A stretch of DNA of 64,000 nucleotides from Paractinoplanes bogorensis (GTDB lineage Bacteria; Actinomycetota; Actinomycetes; Mycobacteriales; Micromonosporaceae), in contig NZ_JAHKKG010000003.1 of NCBI RefSeq assembly GCF_018829635.1, positions 372,001 to 436,000 of the forward strand. The letters run 5' to 3'. The position numbers and the translations under genes were made by a program. Below are positions 24,901 to 63,391 of the stretch, in pieces. A model generated the notes under the pieces. It had not been told where the DNA came from, ran no database searches, and saw only the letters and a list, made by a program, of their open reading frames with translations. Positions within the stretch are counted from its first letter, which is position 1. Each line of letters starts with the position of its first letter.

Positions 24901-27900
24901 GCGCAAGGACCGCGACGAGGAGTCCACGCTGCTCACGGCGCTGGCCCGCCTGTTCGTGGCGGGGGTGCCGGTCGACTTCTCCGGTGTGTTCACCGAGGCG
25001 AAAAAGATCGACCTTCCCACGTACGCCTTCCAGCGCCGCCGCTACTGGCCTGAGATCGCGGTCAGCGACTCCCTGCGCTTCCGTGAGACGTGGCGCCCGG
25101 TCAACCCGGCCGGCGCGTTGACCGGCCGGTGGCTGTCCGTCGGCGGTTCTATCCCCGGCACTCTCTCCGTGGAGACCGACGGCCTGGACCGGGCCGCCCT
25201 GGCCGCTCAACTGGCCGCGGCGGGCCCGGCCGACGGGATCGTCTCGATGCTCGACGTGCTCGGCACGACCGCGCTCCTCCAGGCGATCGGCGACGCCGGC
25301 CTCACCGCCAAGCTCTGGGCCGTCACGTCCGGTGCGGTCGCGGTCGGCGGCGAGCCGGTCGACCCCGCCCGTACGGGCATCTGGGGTCTCGGCCGGGTCG
25401 CGGCGCTCGAGATGCCGCAGCTCTGGGGCGGCCTGATCGACCTCGCCGCCGATGCCGACCCGGCCCGCGTGGCCGCGGTGCTCGCGGGGGACGAGGACGA
25501 GGTCGCCGTCCGCGCCGACGGCGTCTACGCCCGCCGCGTGGTGCCGGTCGCCGGCGGCAACCGCGAGGAGTGGACGCCGGCCGGAACGGTCCTGATCACC
25601 GGTGGCACCGGCGCCCTCGGCGCGGCCGTCGCCCGTGACCTGGCCGCCCGCGGCGCCGACAAGCTGCTGCTGGTCAGCCGCCGGGGCCTCGACGCGCCCG
25701 GCGCGGCCGAACTGGCGGCCGAACTGCCGACGGCCGAGATCGTCGCCTGCGACGTGGCCGATCGCGACGCCCTGACCGCCCTGCTCGCCGAGCATCCGGT
25801 CGACGCGGTGGTCCACACGGCCGGCGTTCTCGACGACGGGCTGCTCGACGGCATGACCCCGGCCCGCTTCGACACCGTCTACCGGGCCAAGGTCGGCGCG
25901 GCCCTCCTGCTCGACGAACTGCTGCCCGACGTGGACGCGTTCGTACTGTTCTCGTCGATGGCGGGCGCGGTCGGCAACCCCGGCCAGGCCAACTACGCGG
26001 CGGCCAACGCGGTGCTCGACGGCATCGCCCAGCGTCGCCGGGCGGCGGGCCGGGCGGGCACCTCGATCGCCTGGGGCGCCTGGTCCGGCGGCGGCATGGC
26101 CGCGGGCACCGGCATTCAGGCCATGAACCCGGAGAAGGCCCTGACGGCGCTGCGCCGCTCGGTCGCCGAGCCCGAGCCCACGGTCCTGGTCGCCGACCTG
26201 CGTCGCAAGGAGCTGCTGACCGCTCTGCTCACCGCCCGGCCGAGCCGGGTGCTGAGCGAGCTGCCTGAGGCCCGTACGGTCATGGACGAGGTCACGACGG
26301 CCCGCGGTGGCGGCGCCGCCGAACTCGACCGGCGACTGGCCGGCCGGGCCTCCGCCGAGCGCCAGTCCGTCCTGCTCGGCGTGGTGCTCGACAGCGTGGC
26401 GGCGGTGCTCGGCTACGCCGACGCCACGGCCGTCGGCCCCGACAAGGCGTTCCGTGACCTCGGCTTCGACTCGCTCACCTCGGTCGAGCTGCGCAACCGG
26501 ATCGGCACCGCGACCGGACGGGCCCTGCCCGCCGGTGTGGTGTTCGACCACCCGACGCCGCGGGCGCTCGCCGCGTTCCTGACCGGCGAGCAGGAGGAGA
26601 CCGAGACGGTCGCCGAGGGCATCGTCGACGAGCCGATCGCCGTCGTCGGCATGGCCTGCCAGTTCCCCGGCGGCGTGCGCTCGCCCGAGGACTTCTGGCA
26701 GCTGCTGGTCGACGGCAAGGACGCGATGGGCCCGTTCCCGGCCGACCGCGGCTGGGACCTCGACCGGCTCACCGCCGAGAGCGCCACCACGTCCGGCGGC
26801 TTCCTCGACGGGCAGGCCGAGTTCGACCCGGCGTTCTTCGGGATCAGCCCGCGCGAGGCCCTGCTCATGGACCCGCAGCAGCGCCTGCTCCTGCAGACGT
26901 CGTGGGAGGCGTTCGAGCGGGCCGGCATCGACCCGCAGGGGCTGCGCGGCAGCCGTACGGGCGTCTTCGTCGGCACCAACGGCCAGGACTACGCGAGCAT
27001 GCTGCTCGAGGCCGGACAGGACAACGAGAGCCACGTGCTCACCGGCCTGGCCGCCAGCGTCATCTCCGGCCGCCTCTCCTACACGTTCGGGCTCGAGGGC
27101 CCGGCCATGACCGTCGACACCGCCTGCTCGGCCTCCCTGGTCGCGCTGCACCTGGCAGCCCAGGCCCTGCGGCAGGGGGAGTGCTCGCTCGCCCTGGCCG
27201 GTGGCGCGACCGTGCTGGCCAGCCCGCGCTCGTTCTACCTGCTCACCCAGCAGGGGGCGCTGCCGGCCGACGGACGTACGAAGGCCTTCTCCGACTCGGC
27301 CGACGGCACGGGCTGGAGCGAGGGCGTCGGCATGATCGTGCTGGAACGCCTCTCCGACGCCCAGAAGCACGGGCACAACGTGCTCGCGGTCATCAAGGGC
27401 TCGGCGGTCAACCAGGACGGTGCGTCCAACGGGCTCACCGCCCCCAGCGGTCCGTCCCAGCAGCGGGTCATCCGGCAGGCTCTGGCCAACGCGGGTCTGC
27501 AGACCTCCGATGTGGACGCGATCGAGGCGCACGGCACCGGCACCAAGCTCGGTGACCCGATCGAGGCCGGGGCGCTCCTGGCCACGTACGGGAAGGACCG
27601 TGCCTCCGACGCGCCGCTGCTGCTCGGCTCGCTCAAGTCGAACATCGGCCACACCCAGGCGGCCGCCGGCGTCGCGGGCGTCATCAAGATGGTCCTCGCG
27701 CTGCAGCACGGCATGCTGCCGCCGACCCTGCACGCCGAAGAGCCGTCGAGCCACATCGACTGGACGACCGGCGCGCTGCGGCTCGTGCACGACGCCACCC
27801 CGTGGCCCGCGCTCGACCGGCCCCGCCGCGGCGGTGTCTCGTCGTTCGGCCTGAGCGGCACCAACGCCCACGTCCTGCTGGAGCAGGCCGCTGTGGCCGA

Positions 27901-30900
27901 CCCTCCGGCGGAGGTGGAAGCGCCGCCAGTCGTGCCGTTCGTGCTGTCGGCCAAGTCGGCGTCGTCGCTGCGCGGTCAGGCCGCACGGCTCGCCCCGCTG
28001 ACCGGCGCGCCGGTCGACATCGCGCACTCGCTGCTCACCACGCGCTCGCTGTTCGACCACCGCGCGGTCGTGTTCGACGCGGACGGCCTGAACGACCTGG
28101 ACAACGCGATCACCGGCGAGGTGACCACGTCGGGCAAGACGGTGTTCGTCTTCCCGGGCCAGGGCTCGCAGTGGATCGGCATGGGCCGCGAACTGCTCGA
28201 CACGTCGCCGGTGTTCGCCGCGAAGATCGACGAATGTGCGGCCGCCCTTTCCCCGTACGTGGAATGGGACCTGCACGACGTGCTGCGCGGCATCGAGGGC
28301 CCGATCCCGCTCGACCGGGTCGACGTGGTGCAGCCCGCGCTCTGGGCCGTGCTCGTCGCGGTCGCCGAGGTCTGGCGCTCGCTCGGTGTCGAGCCGGACG
28401 CGGTCATCGGTCACTCCCAGGGCGAGATCGCCGCGGCCACTGTCGCGGGCGGCCTCACCGTCGCCGACGGCGGCATGATCATCGCGTTGCGCAGCCTCAT
28501 CGCGCTCGACGCGCTCGACGGCGTCGGCAGCCTTGTCTCGGTGTCGCTGTCGCCTTCGGAGACGGCCGAGCGGGTCGCGAAATGGCCCGCCCTGCAGGTC
28601 GCGGCGTTCAACTCGCCGTCGTCCTCGGTGGTCTCGGGCCCGGTCGAGGAACTGACCGAACTGCAGGCCGACCTGCATGCCGACGGGGTACGCCACCGCC
28701 GGATCCCGGCCGCCTTCGCCTCGCACTCGCCGGCCGTCGAGGTCATTCGCGAGCGCGTTCTCGAGGCGTTCGCCCCGGCGCGGCCGCGCAGCTCGGAGAT
28801 CCCGTTCTACTCGACGGTCACGGCCGGGCTGCTCGACACCGCCGAGCTCGACGCCGCCTACTGGTACAGCAACCTGCGCCAGACCGTGCAGTTCGAGCAG
28901 ACCCTGCGCCTGCTGGTCGAGAACGGCCACCGCACCTTCATCGAGCCGAGCGCGCACCCGGTCATGACCAGCGCGGTCGAACAGATCCTGGAAGCGGCCG
29001 AGGTCGAGGGCGTCGTTCTGGGCTCGCTCAAGCGTGACAAGGGCGGCCTGACCCAGCTGTTCACCATGGCCGCGACCGGTTTCGTGCGCGGCCTGCCGGT
29101 CGACTGGAACCGGGTCGTGCCGGCGGGGCGGCGGGTTTCCCTTCCCACGTACGCGTTCCAGCGCCAGCTGTTCTGGCCGGAGATCGAGCACGCGTCGCCC
29201 ACCACGGGTGACGCCGCCGACGCCGCGTTCTGGGAGGTCGTGCAGAACGGCGAGCTCGGCCTGGACGAGGGCGCGGTCCGCACGCTGATGTCGTGGCGCG
29301 ACCGCAAGCGGGACGACGCGACGACCGACGGCTGGCGCTACCGCGATTCCTGGATTCCCGTACGGCCGCAGATCGCCCCCACGGGCCGCTGGCTCGTCGC
29401 GGTGCCTTCGGGGGTTGAGGCGCCGGAGATCGTGGCCGCGCTGGGCGCTACCCGGTTCGAGGTTCCCGCGGACATCGACCGCATGACCCTCGCGGCCCTG
29501 CTGCCGTCCGACGTGGACGGTGTGGTCAGCCTGCTCGGAATGGTCGCGGGCCTTGACGGCGCCGTGCCGCACGCGCTCACCGCGAACGTGCAGCTCGTCC
29601 AGGCTCTGGGCGACGCCGGGATCGACGCGCCGATCTGGGTCGCCACCCAGGGCGGCGTGTCGACGCGCGACGACGACCCGGTCACCAACCCCGAACAGAC
29701 CACGGTCTGGGGCTGGGGCCGCGTCGCCGCCCTCGAGATCCCGCAGCGCTGGGGCGGCCTGATCGACCTGCCCGCCGTCATCGACGAGGCAGCGGCCGAG
29801 CGGCTCGCCGGCGTCCTGTCCGGCGACGAGGACCAGCTCGCGATCCGGGTCTCGGGCGTCGTCGCCCGCCGCCTGGTGAGCGCGCCGGCCACGCCGGGCG
29901 ACCACGTCGACGGCTTCCGCACGAGCGGCACGGTGCTCATCACCGGCGGCACGGGCGGCATCGGCGGCATGCTCGCGCGCTGGGCCATCGAGCGCGGCGC
30001 CGAGCACTTGCTGCTCGCCGGCCGCCGCGGCCTGGAAGCCCCGGGCGCGGCCGAACTCGCGGCCAAGCTCAAGGCGAGTGGCGCCGACGTCACGATCGCG
30101 GCCGTCGACGTGGCCGACCGCGACGCGCTGGCCGCGCTGCTGGCGACGGTGCCCGAGGACCGGCCGCTGCGCGCGGTCATCCACGCGGCCGGGGTCAGCC
30201 ACGGCGACGCCCCGGTCGGCGAGATCACCCACGCGCAGCTTGACGGGCTGATGCAGGCCAAGCTCACGGCCGCCCGGCACCTGCACGACCTCACAACCGA
30301 CCTGCCGCTGGACGCGTTCGTCATGTTCAGCTCGGGCGCGGCGAGCTGGGGCAGCAGCGGGCAGGGCGGTTACGCGGCCGGCAATGCGTTTGCCGACGGC
30401 CTGGCCTCGTACCGGAAATCGCTCGGTCTGCCCGCCACCTCGCTCGCCTGGGGCACGTGGGGCGGCGTGGGCATGGCGACCGACGAGCGGATCCTGGAGC
30501 ACCTGCTCAAGCGCGGCGTCGACGTCATGGACCCGAACCTGGCGATCGGCGTGCTGCAGCGGGCCATCGAGGACGGTCGCACCACGCTGACCGTCACGAA
30601 CATGGACTGGGCCAAGTTCGCCCCGGCGTTCACGGCCAGCCGGCCCAGCCCGCTGCTGTCGGACATCCCGGCCGTACGGGCGGCGCTCGTGGTGGCCGAG
30701 CCCGCGGCTGATTCCGACGAATCGGTGCTGGTGCGCAAGCTGGCCGGTCTGTCGGCGGCCGAGGCGACCCGGGTGCTGCTGTCGGCCGTCCGGACCGAGG
30801 CGGCGGCCGTGCTCGGCCTGGAGAGCGCGGACGAGATGGGCGCCACCAAGGCGTTCCGCGACCTCGGCTTCGACTCGGTGACCGCGGTCGAACTGCGCAA

Positions 30901-31237
30901 CCGGCTCCGCAAGCTGACCGGCCGCACACTGCCGGCCGCGCTCGTCTTCGACTACCCGACGCCGCGCGAACTCGCCGAGTACCTGCGCGGCGAGCTGGCG
31001 CCGGACGCCGGTGGGGCCGCGGCCGCGGACGACCCGGACGCCGAGATCCGGGCCGCCCTGGCCGCGATCCCGATCAGCAAGCTGCGCCGCGCGGGCCTGC
31101 TCGAGATGGTGCTCGAACTCGGCAACGCGGACGAGAAGACGAACGACGCGGAGGACGCCGGTGACGGCGAGGCCTCCATCGACGACATGGACGCGGCCAG
31201 CCTCCTGCGGCTGGCCATTGAAGGCACGACGGACTGA
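3983..31237 (+). CDS. Type I modular PKS, six modules (9084 aa): three DH-KR, then keto, hydroxyl, hydroxyl
   Basis: A complete multimodular PKS of roughly 1 MDa. Residues 1-46 form a charged coiled-coil N-terminal docking domain ([15 protein letters not shown]). Six modules follow: M1-M3 are KS-AT(malonyl)-DH-KR-ACP, M4 is KS-AT(methylmalonyl)-KR(remnant)-ACP, M5 is KS-AT(malonyl)-KR-ACP, and M6 is KS-AT(GHSQG type)-KR(A-type)-ACP. No ER or TE domain is present. All six KS have DTACS, EAHGTGT and GH motifs and all six ACPs keep the GFDS serine. The C-terminus has a docking tail ([13 protein letters not shown]). Colinear output: a conjugated triene, a ketone flanked by a methyl branch, a hydroxyl, and a branched hydroxyl carbon. 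The gene starts inside the stop codon of the previous PKS and is followed after 22 nt by the next. M2 and M3 share a repeated 81-bp insertion, and several ATs are near-identical. Confidence 0.97.
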   Translation: MTNLPGNEGGSVPDEQQEKIVGYLRRATADLRRARERVQELEARRGEPIAIVGLACRFPGGVTSPEQLWQLVADGRDAVSGFPADRGWDLSALGDLDLPDHGGFLDGQADFDPAFFGISPREALGMDPQQRLLLEVTWEALERAGIDPQSLRGSRTGVFAGTNGQDYADLLPASEGHTDTGLIASVLSGRISYTFGFEGPAVSVDTACSSSLVAMHLAAQALRGGECDLALAGGVTIMSTPHAFVEFARQRGLSADGRCKAFSDDADGVGWSEGIGQLVLERLSDAERNGHEIFGVLRGSAVNQDGASNGLTAPNGPSQQRVIRAALASAGLQAADVDVVEAHGTGTRLGDPIEAQALLSTYGVSRPADRPLLLGSIKSNIGHTQAAAGVAGVIKMVMAMRYGVVPQTLHATTPSSRVDWSAGAVSLVRESRPWPSSDSPRRAAVSSFGVSGTNAHVIVEAAPAPAVDAAPAGDAALVDDASSAAVASSAAVASPSALVSRAAVASSAVVAGGPVPMLVSAKSAASLDGQIARLPSDVTPLDLGFSLATTRARLDHRAVLVDGVEVARGVASDGPLAFLFTGQGSQRVGMGAALYARFPAFAEAYDAVAAELNPLLDQPLGDVHVDLDQTGNAQPAIFALEVALFRLASSFGVKPDYLAGHSIGEVAAAHVAGVLSLEDACKLIAARADLMQALPAGGAMVAIQAAESDISLTPGVSLAAVNGPNAVVISGASDEVEAIAARFEKTKRLAVSHAFHSVLMDPMLDDFRVIVDGLTFNEPQIPIVSTGDVTDPSYWVSHVRDTVRFADNVARLDGARFLEIGPDAVLSAMVDGGVPSMRRDRDEEQTFVTALARLHVTGVAVDWSPFFTGGRRVELPTYAFDHQRFWPSAQAAALPGSDHPLLGAAVELADGHGHLFTSTLSVRTQPWLAEHVVGDRILLPGTAFVELLTRAGDEVGAGRIDDLTLTAPVVLPETGAVGIQVRVAEPDPAGRCAVTVHFRGDDASPWKPCATGVLAPGASTSSFDATAWPPVDAAPENLDGFYERFAEDGFRYGPLFRGLRAVWRRGDELFAEVALPDGADVIGFGLHPALLDAALHAARFAGAGNGVPFAWQGVSLHATGATSLRVRLTPGAGGATAIAVADPTGAAVATVEALSTREPATTTDDDTADSLFELGWTPVTESVSSLPGPIAEVIDLADAPGGTGVMVRLASGAAAGPTSSAHEPAERPFYAAASAHALTERALGLVQQWLSDERFEGQRLTIVTRGATTGADPAAAAVWGLVRTATTENPGRFALVDADDESLIPAAFASDEPELALRDGEILAARLARATAASAEPFVWGDSVLVTGGTGGLGKLVARHLVTEHGVRKLVLLSRRGGDVPAELDSLRRRDGDAPIGRRGGDGPDGRREVGAAGEFDFDVTVVACDVTDRDALAAVLAEHQVTSVVHAAGVLDDGVIGSLAPDRLHAVLRPKVDAAWHLSELLPASVPLVLFSSAAGTFGIPGQANYAAGNAFLDALALRRPATIALAWGPWAPSAGLTSTLSDVDLARMARSGMPPLAVEAGLRLLDRAVDIGVAALVPIRLDLTAVRARGEIEARLRGLVRVRTRRAAAGTGATTGLRTRLAGLAAAERADALVELVRGRVADVLGHTGTTAVDVNRAFRDLGFDSLTAVELRNSIGTETGLRLPATVVFDYPSVTALATFLGEELFGADVVADLPAPIATDDDPIVVVGMACRYPGGITSPEDLWRLVLDGTDAISEFPGNRGWDVDALYDTDPERTGTTYTRHGGFLHDADQFDPAFFDMSPREAVATDAQQRLLLETSWEALERTGVDPHSLRGSRTGVFAGVMYNDYGTLLGAEHEGYQGTASSPSIASGRVSYTFGFEGPAVTVDTACSSSLVAMHLAAQALRQGECSLALAGGVTVMSTPGTFVAFSRQRGLSADGRCKSFADSADGVGWAEGAGMLVLERQSDAVRNGHRILAVVRGSAVNQDGASNGLTAPNGPSQQRVIRQALASAGLRSEDVDVVEAHGTGTTLGDPIEAQALLATYGQERETPLLLGSIKSNIGHTQAAAGVAGVIKMIMAMRYGTLPRTLHIDAPSTHVDWEAGAVELLTAETPWPPLDRPRRAAVSSFGVSGTNAHLIVEAGPPVAAPSEVTPPGRVPMVVSAKTAPALDTRIAQLPAEVAPLDLGFSLATSRALFDHRTVLIDGVEVARGVASDAPLAFLFTGQGSQRAGMGASLYARFPAFAEAYDAVAAELNPLLDRPLGDVHVDLNQTGNAQPAIFALEVALFRLASSFGVKPGYLAGHSIGEVAAAHVAGVLSLEDACKLIAARAGLMQALPAGGAMVAIQAAESDISLTPGVSLAAVNGPNAVVISGVSDEVEAIAARFEKTKRLTVSHAFHSVLMDPMLDDFRVIVDGLTFNEPQIPIVSTGDVTDPSYWVSHVRDTVRFADNVAELDGARFLEIGPDAVLSAMVDDGVPAMRRDRDEELTFLTALARLHVTGVAVDWSPLLTGGRRIDLPTYPFQRTGFWPPAKTTVAAPGLETTGHPLLGVVVPAPDGGAVLTGRLSSTTQPWVADHEILGSVLLPGAGLVELALRAGAAVGCDALRELTLAAPLVLTTTPVPIQAVVSAPAADGERTVDLYSQSAGAWVKHASGRLTPATAPTFDLTAWPPADAEPIDLTGAYEALAARGFGYGPAFQGLTRAWVRGDEVFAEVTLPEGVATDGYGIHPALLDTALHGAMTQNGGATTVVPFAWNDVTLYAVGASSVRVHLVRGSDRQVSLVIADPSGQPVLSVGSMVGREVSSDQLGAAHAPLYAIEWRRITVTPVDNSPSGLDSAVMSSATRVGGGGGGSPKIINCETPRGDVPAAVRTLLAEVLENVQQDEPLIVVTKSGDVVQAPVWGLVRAAQAEFPGRFTLVETDGTENDALLAGIAAAGEPEARVSKGEVFVPRLKQATDDTPEPIEFDPEGTVLITGGTGGIGAVVARQLARDGAKLLLVSRRGLDAPGARELADELGAQVKACDVTDRAALAELVDSIDNLTGIVHAAGIGDNGVLASMTPKRFDRVLAAKADSAWWLHELTEDRDLRAFVMFSSAGGMVLTAGQANYAAANVFLDGLAAYRKELGLKATAIAFSLWDVGVGLGQDMTDADRRRMAKQGLPVIGADEGLELFKAALASPRSTVVPIKVDTAALRNRTDVVPALLRDLAPTVRRAATQSPAQEGLAGLTPGERRRKVLDLVREQVAAVLGHGSVDAIEPGKAFQELGFDSLTAVELRNQLAARSGLTLPATLVFDYPTATAVAELIDTSLGGVSRTAEAAPERIHTDEPIAIVGMACRYPGDVHGPEDLWRLVLDGVDTVGDLPADRGWDIDGLYDPEPGKDGKSYTRRGSFLRDAADFDPNFFGISPRDALSMDPQQRLLLETSWEAVEHAGIDPSSLRGSRTGVFAGVMYHDYALNVNPAATAGGSVVSGRVSYTFGFEGPAVTVDTACSSSLVAIHLAAQALRQGECDLALAGGATVMATPGMLIDFSKQRGLSVDGRCKAFGADADGVGWAEGVGVLLVERLSDARRNGHQVLAVVKGSAVNQDGASNGFTAPNGASQQRLIRQALASAGLDTGDVDVLEAHGTGTTLGDPIEAQALLATYGQERETPLLLGSIKSNIGHTQAAAGVAGVIKMVQAMRYGVVPRTLHADEPSQHVDWTAGSVSLVTAETPWPEKTGSRRSAVSSFGISGTNAHVILEQGPAVAPATDRGPATGDEPWLLSAATPEALRAQASRLLAVTDADPRDVAFSLATTRADLEYRAVLNPASLVAFAGGEDTPDVITGRARGTAPLAVLFTGQGSQRAGMGAALYERFPVFAAAYDEVVARLEIGDDLDRTGNAQPAIFALEVALFRLASSLGVKPDYVAGHSIGEIAAAHVAGVMSLEDACTLVAARARLMQALPAGGAMVAIQAAESDISLTPGVSLAAVNGPHAVVISGASDEVEAIAARFEKTKRLTVSHAFHSVLMEPMLEDFRAAIEGLTFHPPQIPVVSTGDITTVDYWVNHVRDTVRFADNMARLDGAKFLELGPDAVLAGLVEGGIPAMRRDRDEVKTFLAALARLHVTGVPVDWSALITGRKITLPTYAFQHEPFWLEATIAADPAALGMTAVDHPLLGAAVWSPGGGATFTGRLTRSAQPWIADHAILGTVLLPGAAFAELALRAGAEAGCPTLDELTLAAPLVLADEPLQLQVIVGARADDGRRPVAIHSGGGQTWVQHAAGFLSASPAATFDLSEWPPADASPLVVDYADIATRGFAYGPAFQGLSQAWVRGDDLYAEVTLPDAAAPSGYGIHPALLDAALHATILRNTEDSTSIPFAWNEVALHAVGATTVRVHLRRNGDRELSLRVADPTGRPVLSIGSLIGREVSSGQLSAAPLYGIDWRRITVTPVDNAGGTVAGVVDNSAAELDSALVSSATRVGGGGGGSPKIINCETPHGDVPTAVRALLADVLDRLQKTEPLIVVTRSGDVVQAPVWGLVRAAQAEFPGRFTLVETDGSENDALLAGIAAANEPEARVSHGEVYVPRLHQTASDTPEPIEFDPEGTVLITGGTGGIGAVVARHLAGNGAKLLLVSRRGLDAPGARELAAEIGADVKACDVTDRAALAELVDSIGNLTGIVHAAGIGDNGVLASMTPERFDTVLKAKADAAWWLHELTEDRDLQAFVMFSSAGGMVLTAGQANYAAANVFLDGLAAYRKERGLKATAIAFSLWDVGAGFSVELGEVDRRRMATQGLPVIGADEGLAMFTAALASPRSTVVPIKVDTAALQARADLVPALLRDLVPARRSLAKAAEKQAPDVDILELVRSKVAAVLGHRSGADIDPERAFREIGFDSLAAVELRNQLAEATGRTLPATLVFDYPTPAVLAAHLAGAADKKAAPTKPKIDDDPIAIVGMACRFPGGVTTPEELWQLLLDGTDAITEFPDNRGWDLDALYDADPDHAGTSYTRSGGFLHDAGDFDPAFFGMSPREAVATDAQQRMLLETTWEALERAGIDPRSLRGSQTGVFTGIMYNDYHLLLGDEFEGANITGSSPSVASGRLSYVFGLEGPAMTVDTACSSSLVTLHLAASALRQGECDLALAGGVSIMSTPRTFVEFSRQRALSGDGRCKAFSDDADGTGWSEGAGLLVLERLSDARRNGHHVLAVVKGSAVNQDGASNGLTAPNGPSQQRVIQQALASAGLSTGDVDVVEAHGTGTTLGDPIEAQALLATYGQERETPLLLGSIKSNIGHTQAAAGVAGVIKMVLALGHQALPPTLHAETPSSHVDWTAGALDLLTERRDWPSTGRPRRAGVSSFGVSGTNAHVILEQAPETTEKADVTTPGVTPLIVTARSAEALKAQAARLVPLADQQNDLGWSLLTTRGLLEHRAVVFDVDGLRDLDNAITGVATPLGRTVFVYPGQGSQWAGMGRELLDTSPVFAARAEECAEALRNYVDWDLIDVLRNGTMLDRVDVVQPALWAVMVALTEVWRSLGVEPAAVIGHSQGEIAAATASGALSLDDGARIVALRSIAVAGDLAGLGGMMSVALGADDVRPRLDERAGIAGINGPRSTVVSGSPDALDELTEQLVAEGVRVRRIPVDYASHSPQVELIRERVLADLAPITPRSTDIPFYSTVTAEPIDTAGLDAGYWYANLRQTVLFERATRKLIEDGYSVFVEPSAHPTQTVGIEQTLESAGVDGVVTGTLRREEGGLLRLLTSAATVFVRGVPVDWASLFTGSGRRIDLPTYAFQRRYYWPEPSATTAHGAAEPVDAEFWNLVDAGELGTALDLDGDVAATLTPALAEWRDQRRRRAAGDALRYTDKWKPVTVTGALTGEWAVLLPAEPADWMLAVVEGLETTESATNVLSFSGAPDAPEGAAVWRITRGAVSIGRGDQVIDPEQAADWGRTWTGLIDLPETIDARTLERLAAVLDGPEDQVAIRAAGVFGRRIVHAPAATGRHRLSGTVLVGGDVDDRITEWARAAGAEQVVTDGRADTVVLFATDAVDAARNDGRARMLRGQGVPALSVTWDGPQNADAVLGALDADLTTVSITDIDWTTFAPAFAATRRSNLLADLPEAVAALAEPTIEQTGEVQLTPADILGLVRTEAARCLGYDSPDALPTGISFRDLGFDSAGAVDMRNRLRRLTGVNLAATVVFDYPEPELLAAHLSAELFGEVKEQRAATSQVTTNDPIVIVGMACHYPGGVGSPEDLWQLVADGRDAITEVPANRGWDLDAVATATRHGGWLTDLADFDAEFFGISPREAVSMDPQHRLLMETTWDAMERAGVAPTSLRGSRTGVFMGTNGQDYSDLKVNAGANADAYALTSTIASVLAGRISYLAGLEGPAMAIDTACSSSLVAIHLAAQSLRGGECDLALAGGVSAMSTPGALAAFTAQGGLSTDGRCKSFSEDADGTGWSEGAGVLVLERLSDAQRNGHHILAVVKGSAVNQDGASNGLTAPSGPAQQRVIRQALANAGLVTKDVDAVEAHGTGTRLGDPIEAQALLATYGQDRDVPLLLGSLKSNLGHAQAAAGVAGVIKMVMAMRNGVAPRTLHLGTPTPAVDWTSGAIQLLADAAEWPETGRARRAAVSSFGVSGTNAHLILEQGPAEALEKSAEGPAIWPVAAKSAAALDAQLDRIKVLDANPVDVGFSLATTRSAYEHRAVLLDGVELARGAAPVTRTVAMLFSGQGSQRLGMGRELYARFPVFADALDEALARLDPALRDVMWGDDADALNRTEWTQSALFAIEVALFRLVESWGVRPDAVGGHSIGEIAAAHVAGVLTLDDACTLVTARGRMMQALPAGGAMVALQATEDEVTPLLSDVVDIAAVNGPNAVVVSGEEAAVAAIETEMRTRGRKTSRLRVSHAFHSPLMEPMLDDFRAVVNGLSFARPTVPVVASGDVTTTEYWVRHVRDAVRFADTVTKLAERRAVLFELGPDGVLSALAEGCVPALRKDRDEESTLLTALARLFVAGVPVDFSGVFTEAKKIDLPTYAFQRRRYWPEIAVSDSLRFRETWRPVNPAGALTGRWLSVGGSIPGTLSVETDGLDRAALAAQLAAAGPADGIVSMLDVLGTTALLQAIGDAGLTAKLWAVTSGAVAVGGEPVDPARTGIWGLGRVAALEMPQLWGGLIDLAADADPARVAAVLAGDEDEVAVRADGVYARRVVPVAGGNREEWTPAGTVLITGGTGALGAAVARDLAARGADKLLLVSRRGLDAPGAAELAAELPTAEIVACDVADRDALTALLAEHPVDAVVHTAGVLDDGLLDGMTPARFDTVYRAKVGAALLLDELLPDVDAFVLFSSMAGAVGNPGQANYAAANAVLDGIAQRRRAAGRAGTSIAWGAWSGGGMAAGTGIQAMNPEKALTALRRSVAEPEPTVLVADLRRKELLTALLTARPSRVLSELPEARTVMDEVTTARGGGAAELDRRLAGRASAERQSVLLGVVLDSVAAVLGYADATAVGPDKAFRDLGFDSLTSVELRNRIGTATGRALPAGVVFDHPTPRALAAFLTGEQEETETVAEGIVDEPIAVVGMACQFPGGVRSPEDFWQLLVDGKDAMGPFPADRGWDLDRLTAESATTSGGFLDGQAEFDPAFFGISPREALLMDPQQRLLLQTSWEAFERAGIDPQGLRGSRTGVFVGTNGQDYASMLLEAGQDNESHVLTGLAASVISGRLSYTFGLEGPAMTVDTACSASLVALHLAAQALRQGECSLALAGGATVLASPRSFYLLTQQGALPADGRTKAFSDSADGTGWSEGVGMIVLERLSDAQKHGHNVLAVIKGSAVNQDGASNGLTAPSGPSQQRVIRQALANAGLQTSDVDAIEAHGTGTKLGDPIEAGALLATYGKDRASDAPLLLGSLKSNIGHTQAAAGVAGVIKMVLALQHGMLPPTLHAEEPSSHIDWTTGALRLVHDATPWPALDRPRRGGVSSFGLSGTNAHVLLEQAAVADPPAEVEAPPVVPFVLSAKSASSLRGQAARLAPLTGAPVDIAHSLLTTRSLFDHRAVVFDADGLNDLDNAITGEVTTSGKTVFVFPGQGSQWIGMGRELLDTSPVFAAKIDECAAALSPYVEWDLHDVLRGIEGPIPLDRVDVVQPALWAVLVAVAEVWRSLGVEPDAVIGHSQGEIAAATVAGGLTVADGGMIIALRSLIALDALDGVGSLVSVSLSPSETAERVAKWPALQVAAFNSPSSSVVSGPVEELTELQADLHADGVRHRRIPAAFASHSPAVEVIRERVLEAFAPARPRSSEIPFYSTVTAGLLDTAELDAAYWYSNLRQTVQFEQTLRLLVENGHRTFIEPSAHPVMTSAVEQILEAAEVEGVVLGSLKRDKGGLTQLFTMAATGFVRGLPVDWNRVVPAGRRVSLPTYAFQRQLFWPEIEHASPTTGDAADAAFWEVVQNGELGLDEGAVRTLMSWRDRKRDDATTDGWRYRDSWIPVRPQIAPTGRWLVAVPSGVEAPEIVAALGATRFEVPADIDRMTLAALLPSDVDGVVSLLGMVAGLDGAVPHALTANVQLVQALGDAGIDAPIWVATQGGVSTRDDDPVTNPEQTTVWGWGRVAALEIPQRWGGLIDLPAVIDEAAAERLAGVLSGDEDQLAIRVSGVVARRLVSAPATPGDHVDGFRTSGTVLITGGTGGIGGMLARWAIERGAEHLLLAGRRGLEAPGAAELAAKLKASGADVTIAAVDVADRDALAALLATVPEDRPLRAVIHAAGVSHGDAPVGEITHAQLDGLMQAKLTAARHLHDLTTDLPLDAFVMFSSGAASWGSSGQGGYAAGNAFADGLASYRKSLGLPATSLAWGTWGGVGMATDERILEHLLKRGVDVMDPNLAIGVLQRAIEDGRTTLTVTNMDWAKFAPAFTASRPSPLLSDIPAVRAALVVAEPAADSDESVLVRKLAGLSAAEATRVLLSAVRTEAAAVLGLESADEMGATKAFRDLGFDSVTAVELRNRLRKLTGRTLPAALVFDYPTPRELAEYLRGELAPDAGGAAAADDPDAEIRAALAAIPISKLRRAGLLEMVLELGNADEKTNDAEDAGDGEASIDDMDAASLLRLAIEGTTD
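5423..5512 (+). repeat. In-frame 18-bp tandem repeat (5 copies) in KS-AT linker
   Basis: Five 18-bp units starting at 5423, 5441, 5459, 5477 and 5495 encode variants of ASSAAV between KS and AT of gene 2 module 1. Units 1, 2 and 5 are nearly identical and units 3 and 4 have diverged. Confidence 0.87.
8147..8209 (+). repeat. 27-bp tandem repeat inside the KR catalytic domain
   Basis: Two copies of a 27-bp unit (8147-8173 and 8174-8200) and a partial third encode [13 protein letters not shown] segments. They lie between the NADPH-binding loop and the ACDVTD strand of the KR Rossmann fold. Confidence 0.8.
9155..13965 (+). other. PKS gene 2 module 2: KS-AT(malonyl)-DH-KR-ACP
   Basis: KS 9155-10430 has the VMYNDY loop. 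AT is about 10645-11570 (GHSIGE Ser codon 10907, HAFH His 11180), malonyl type. DH has a canonical [10 protein letters not shown] (His 11723) and LLDTALH (Asp 12194). The KR (T 12917, Tyr 13316) has GDN at 13145-13153 where most of this cluster's KRs have LDD, and AFSLWDVG instead of the usual AWGAW. ACP Ser is codon 13799. The result is a C=C bond. A Gly-rich insertion (81-bp repeat) sits between DH and KR. Confidence 0.9.
12496..12576 (+). repeat. 81-bp repeated insertion, copy 1 (Gly-rich DH-KR linker)
   Basis: This 81-nt segment is repeated at 17335-17415 with only two substitutions. It encodes a linker including [10 protein letters not shown], and its 5' half is not found at the equivalent place in the other DH-KR modules. 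It contains TTGACA (12499-12504), and a G-rich run at 12528-12546 has G-quadruplex potential. Confidence 0.85.
13970..18760 (+). other. PKS gene 2 module 3: KS-AT(malonyl)-DH-KR-ACP
   Basis: KS 13970-15220 belongs to a distinct subtype with GKDGKSYT and VMYHDY. AT is about 15490-16390 (Ser codon 15722, HAFH 15995), malonyl type. Its N-terminal half resembles the AT of gene 1 and its C-terminal half resembles those of modules 1 and 2. DH has canonical [10 protein letters not shown] (His 16541) and LLDAALH (Asp 17006). The KR (T 17756, Tyr 18155) is the same GDN/SLWDVG variant as module 2. ACP Ser is codon 18611. The result is a C=C bond, the third in a row. Confidence 0.9.
17335..17415 (+). 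repeat. 81-bp repeated insertion, copy 2
   Basis: Second copy of the segment at 12496-12576, in the same DH-KR linker position of the next module. It differs at two nucleotides in the GCGCG-proximal part; the last 64 or so bases appear identical. The flanking linkers differ more (VDNSPSGL versus [19 protein letters not shown]). Confidence 0.85.
18770..22610 (+). other. PKS gene 2 module 4: KS-AT(methylmalonyl)-KR(inactive remnant)-ACP
   Basis: KS 18770-20040 has the IMYNDY loop. AT is about 20285-21320, with GHSQGE (Ser codon 20555) and YASH (Tyr codon 20849), the methylmalonyl-CoA signature. What follows is a decayed KR. The structural half is recognisable ([12 protein letters not shown]), but the catalytic half (21930-22250) is about 100 residues long. 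TGGTG has become VGGDVDD, and no catalytic Ser, Tyr or Asn block remains. ACP Ser is codon 22442 (GFDSAGA). The beta-keto group should stay, leaving a ketone next to the triene and an alpha-methyl branch. Confidence 0.88.
22613..26620 (+). other. PKS gene 2 module 5: KS-AT(malonyl)-KR(B)-ACP
   Basis: KS 22613-23870 has the TNGQDY loop and SNLGH. AT is about 24085-25050, with GHSIGE (Ser codon 24350) and HAFH (24641), malonyl type. It belongs to a different lineage from the neighbouring malonyl ATs: it reads [14 protein letters not shown] where they read [13 protein letters not shown]. No DH is present. The KR is B-type, with TGGTGALG from 25598, LDD at 25829 and Tyr 25994. ACP Ser is codon 26471. 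The result is a D-configured hydroxyl. Confidence 0.9.
26627..31237 (+). other. PKS gene 2 module 6: KS-AT(methylmalonyl-like, FASH)-KR(A1)-ACP-docking
   Basis: KS 26627-27890 has TNGQDY and DTACSAS. AT is about 28135-29180 with GHSQGE (Ser codon 28415). The specificity motif is FASH (28715) instead of YASH, and NGP has become NSP, so methylmalonyl or a larger alkylmalonyl unit is likely. The KR has TGGTGGIG (29942), no LDD, Trp in ASWGSSGQ (30347), Gln at Tyr-3 and Tyr 30371, so A1 type and an L-hydroxyl. ACP Ser is codon 30875. The last 75 or so residues are a helical docking tail. Confidence 0.88.
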
Positions 31238-31246
31238 CCGGGGAGC

Positions 31247-31252
31247 GAAGGA
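31247..31252 (+). promoter_or_regulatory. Ribosome binding site fixing the start of PKS gene 3
   Basis: GAAGGA ends 7 nt before ATG 31260. The same frame is open back to 31011, inside the previous gene, but only from 31260 does it encode a normal PKS docking helix ([20 protein letters not shown]). The 22-nt gap after the upstream TGA supports coupled translation. Confidence 0.8.
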
Positions 31253-31259
31253 CAGCGGA

Positions 31260-60913
<29,654 letters not shown>

Positions 60914-60914
<1 letters not shown>

Positions 60915-61966
60915 TGTCGTATACGTACCAGGTGTCGAAGCCGTTTCTGGCCGAGCGGGAGCTGGAGTACGTCAGCGAGGCGGTGCGCACCGGCTGGATC
61001 TCGTCGCAGGGCCCGCTGGTGCCCCGCTTCGAGGAGGCGTTCGCCGCCTTCCACGGCAGCGCGCACGGGGTGGCCTGTTCGTCCGGCACAGCGGCCATCA
61101 CGCTCGCGCTGCGGGCGCTGAACATCGGCCCGGGCGACGAGGTGATCGTCCCCGAATTCACGATGATCGCCACCGCGTGGGCGGTCACCTACACCGGCGC
61201 GACGCCGGTGTTCGTCGACTGCGGCGACGACCTCAACATCGACGTCAGCAAGATCGAGGAGAAGATCACCGCGCGGACCCGGGCCATCGTGCCGGTGCAC
61301 ATTTACGGCCGGAAATGCGACATGGAGCCGATCCTGCAGATCGGCTACGAGTACAACCTGCACGTGGTCGAGGACTCGGCCGAGGCCCACGGCGTCAAGC
61401 CGACCGGTGACATCGCCTGCTTCTCGCTGTTCGCCAACAAGATCATCACGTCCGGCGAGGGCGGCATCTGCCTGACCGACGACAAGCGGCTGGCCGGGCA
61501 GATGGCCCACCTGCGCGGCATGGCGTTCAGCAAGGAGCACAACTTCCTGCACAAGAAGGTCGCCTACAACTTCCGGATGACCAACATGCAGGCCGGCGTC
61601 GCCCTCGCGCAGACCGAGAGCCTGGACGAGATCCTGGCCCGGCGCGCGAAGATCGAGGCGTACTACGACGCCGGGCTGTCCGGGGTGGACGGCATCACGC
61701 TGCTGCCCAAGCGGGACGTGCTCTGGATGTACGACCTCCTCGCCGACCGCCGCGAGGAGCTGATGGACCACCTGGCCGCGGCCGGCATCGAGACCCGGCT
61801 GTTCTTCAAGCCGATGAGCCGGCAGCCGATGTACCTCGACGACATCTGGCCGACCCTGAACGCGCACCGGTTCGCCGAGCGGGGGCTCTACCTGCCCACG
61901 TACACCGGTATGACCGAGCAGGACCAGGACGTCATCATCGGCAAGGTGCGCGAGTTCTACGCCTAG
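60914..61966 (+). CDS. DegT/DnrJ/EryC1-family PLP-dependent sugar aminotransferase (mycosamine/perosamine-synthase type)
   Basis: This 350-residue protein is the normal length for the family. It should transfer an amino group from glutamate to a nucleotide-activated keto-deoxysugar in the cytoplasm. Visible motifs are TGWISSQGP (26-34), the phosphate-binding SSGTA (56-60), EDSAEAHG (153-160, Asp154 facing the PLP nitrogen), and the Schiff-base lysine Lys176 in NKIITSGEGG. Its ATG shares one base with the PKS stop (TGATG), with GGGGA just upstream, so it is probably co-translated with the hexaene PKS. The N-terminal pattern resembles GDP-perosamine synthases and the mycosamine synthases of polyene macrolide pathways (NysDII/AmphDII). 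The substrate is inferred from family and context, since no other sugar gene or glycosyltransferase is in the window. A dTDP-sugar aminotransferase is the main alternative. Confidence 0.92.
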
Positions 61967-61988
61967 AAAAAAGGCAAGACCGAGAGAA

Positions 61989-62022
61989 GAGGGCCGGTTC
62001 CCCGTACGGGAAACCGGCCCTC
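61989..62022. terminator. Hairpin terminator between convergent genes
   Basis: A 15-bp stem with one C-A mismatch (61989-62003 pairing with 62008-62022) closes a 4-nt GTAC loop. It fills most of the 65-bp gap between the + strand aminotransferase and the - strand reductase gene. The stem is very GC-rich. An A run lies at 61967-61972, which gives T residues for - strand transcription, and a shorter one at 62024-62028. It probably acts on both strands. Confidence 0.8.
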
Positions 62023-62031
62023 GAAAAATGG

Positions 62032-63357
62032 TCAGCGGAAGAGATTGATCTGCTTCTCGTACCGGGCCCGCATCTCGTGGTCCTCGACCCCGAGACCCGG
62101 TGAAGGAGCCAGGCACAGCACGCCCACCTTCCCGTCGTGCCGGTTGGCGTGCACCTTGGACACCGCCGTGCCGGTCTCGTCGAGCTTGTAGACGGCCGAC
62201 ACCGTCGGATGCACCATCCCGCGAGCGATCAGCCGGTTCGCCTCCCACGCCTCGCGGTAGTTGGCGAAGTGCGTGCCGACGATCCGCTTGAGCCGCATCC
62301 ACAGGTGCCGGTTGTCGTAGACGTGGTCGTAGCCCGACGTCGACGCGCACGTCACGATGGTGCCGCCACGGCGGGCCACGTAGACGCTGGCGCCGAACGT
62401 CTCACGGCCCGGGTGCTCGAAGACGATGTCCGGGTCGTCGCCGCCGGTCAGATCGCGGACCAGGCCGCCGAACCGCTTCCACTCGCGCGGGTTCGGGGTG
62501 TGCTCGTCGCTCCAGAACTCCAGCCCGGCCGCCCGCCGGTCGATGACCAGTTCGGCGCCCATCGAGCGGACCAGTTCGGCCTTGCGCTCGCTCGACACCA
62601 CGCAGACCGGGATGCCGCCGCCGTTGAGCACCAGCTGGGTCGCGTACGACCCGAGCCCGCCGGCCGCCCCCCAGATGAGCACCACGTCGCCCTGCTTCAT
62701 CCGCGCGCCGTTGGGGGAGACCAGCTGCCGGTACGCGGTGGAGTGCACCAGCCCCGAGACGGCCGCCTCCTCCCACGACAGGTGCCGCGGCTTGGGCATC
62801 AGCTGGTTCGCCTTGACCAGGGCCAGCTCGCCGAGCCCGCCGTAGTTGGTCTCGAAGCCCCAGATCCGCTGCTCCGGGTCGAGCATGCTGTCGGCGTGCC
62901 CCTCGGGCTCGGTCAGCTCGACGTTGAGGCAGTGCGCGACGACCCGGTCGCCCGGCTTGACGTTACGGACCGCGACGCCGGTGCGCAGCACCACGCCGGA
63001 GAGGTCCGAGCCGACCACGTGATACGGCTGGTCGTGCTTGCGGGCGCCGGGCACGCTGGCCCCGTAACGGCTCAGGAAACCGAACGTCGGCATCGGTTCG
63101 AAGATCGCCGACCACACGGTGTTGTAGTTGATGCTGCTCGCCATCACGGCCACGAGCACCTCGTCCGGCCCCACTTCGGGCGTGGGCACCGCGCGTACGT
63201 GCAGCGCCTTGGACGGATCCCGGTCGCGCGTCGCCATGCCGGCGAACATCTCGGTCTCCTCGGCCAGCACGACCGCGCCCCGATACCACTCGGGAACCGG
63301 CAGCGCGCCGACCTCCTCGGAGGGGGCTCTCTCCAGGGTGTCCAGCAGGTCGTTCAC
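62032..63357 (-). CDS. ccr: Crotonyl-CoA carboxylase/reductase
   Basis: A 441-residue MDR-superfamily enzyme that reductively carboxylates crotonyl-CoA (or another 2-enoyl-CoA) with NADPH and CO2 to ethylmalonyl-CoA (or another alkylmalonyl-CoA). I chose GTG 63357 because GGAAGGGG lies 6 nt upstream and MNDLLDTLE is a typical family N-terminus; an ATG at 63417 would add 20 unlikely residues. The nucleotide loop is GAAGGLG (230-236). The four residues known to hold CO2 in characterised enzymes (Asn81, Phe170, Glu171, His365 in the Kitasatospora enzyme) align at a constant offset of two: Asn79, Phe168, Glu169 and His363. This marks a carboxylase rather than a plain reductase. It converges on the PKS operon and could feed an alkylmalonyl-specific AT. 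Equally, it could serve primary metabolism (the ethylmalonyl-CoA pathway) and mark the cluster edge. Confidence 0.95.
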   Translation of the reverse strand: MNDLLDTLERAPSEEVGALPVPEWYRGAVVLAEETEMFAGMATRDRDPSKALHVRAVPTPEVGPDEVLVAVMASSINYNTVWSAIFEPMPTFGFLSRYGASVPGARKHDQPYHVVGSDLSGVVLRTGVAVRNVKPGDRVVAHCLNVELTEPEGHADSMLDPEQRIWGFETNYGGLGELALVKANQLMPKPRHLSWEEAAVSGLVHSTAYRQLVSPNGARMKQGDVVLIWGAAGGLGSYATQLVLNGGGIPVCVVSSERKAELVRSMGAELVIDRRAAGLEFWSDEHTPNPREWKRFGGLVRDLTGGDDPDIVFEHPGRETFGASVYVARRGGTIVTCASTSGYDHVYDNRHLWMRLKRIVGTHFANYREAWEANRLIARGMVHPTVSAVYKLDETGTAVSKVHANRHDGKVGVLCLAPSPGLGVEDHEMRARYEKQINLFR

Positions 63358-63391
63358 GATTGTCCCCTTCCGCGAGTTAAGATCCGGTCCC
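63358..63391. promoter_or_regulatory. 34-bp divergent intergenic gap, overlapping start signals
   Basis: This is the only DNA between the GTG of the - strand reductase (63357) and the GTG of the + strand nuclease-like gene (63392). It holds the reductase RBS (GGAAGGGG on the - strand, 63364-63371). I see no clear RBS for the rightward gene, which may be leaderless. Promoters for each gene must overlap the other's 5' end. Confidence 0.6.

Noticed and set aside
31011..31259. Upstream extension of the third PKS gene's frame into the second gene.
   Set aside because: The extension is Arg/Thr-rich and overlaps gene 2's ACP and docking codons. A good RBS and a docking helix start at ATG 31260.
61967..62031. 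A small RNA or riboswitch between the convergent genes.
   Set aside because: The 65-bp gap is fully explained by a simple terminator hairpin.
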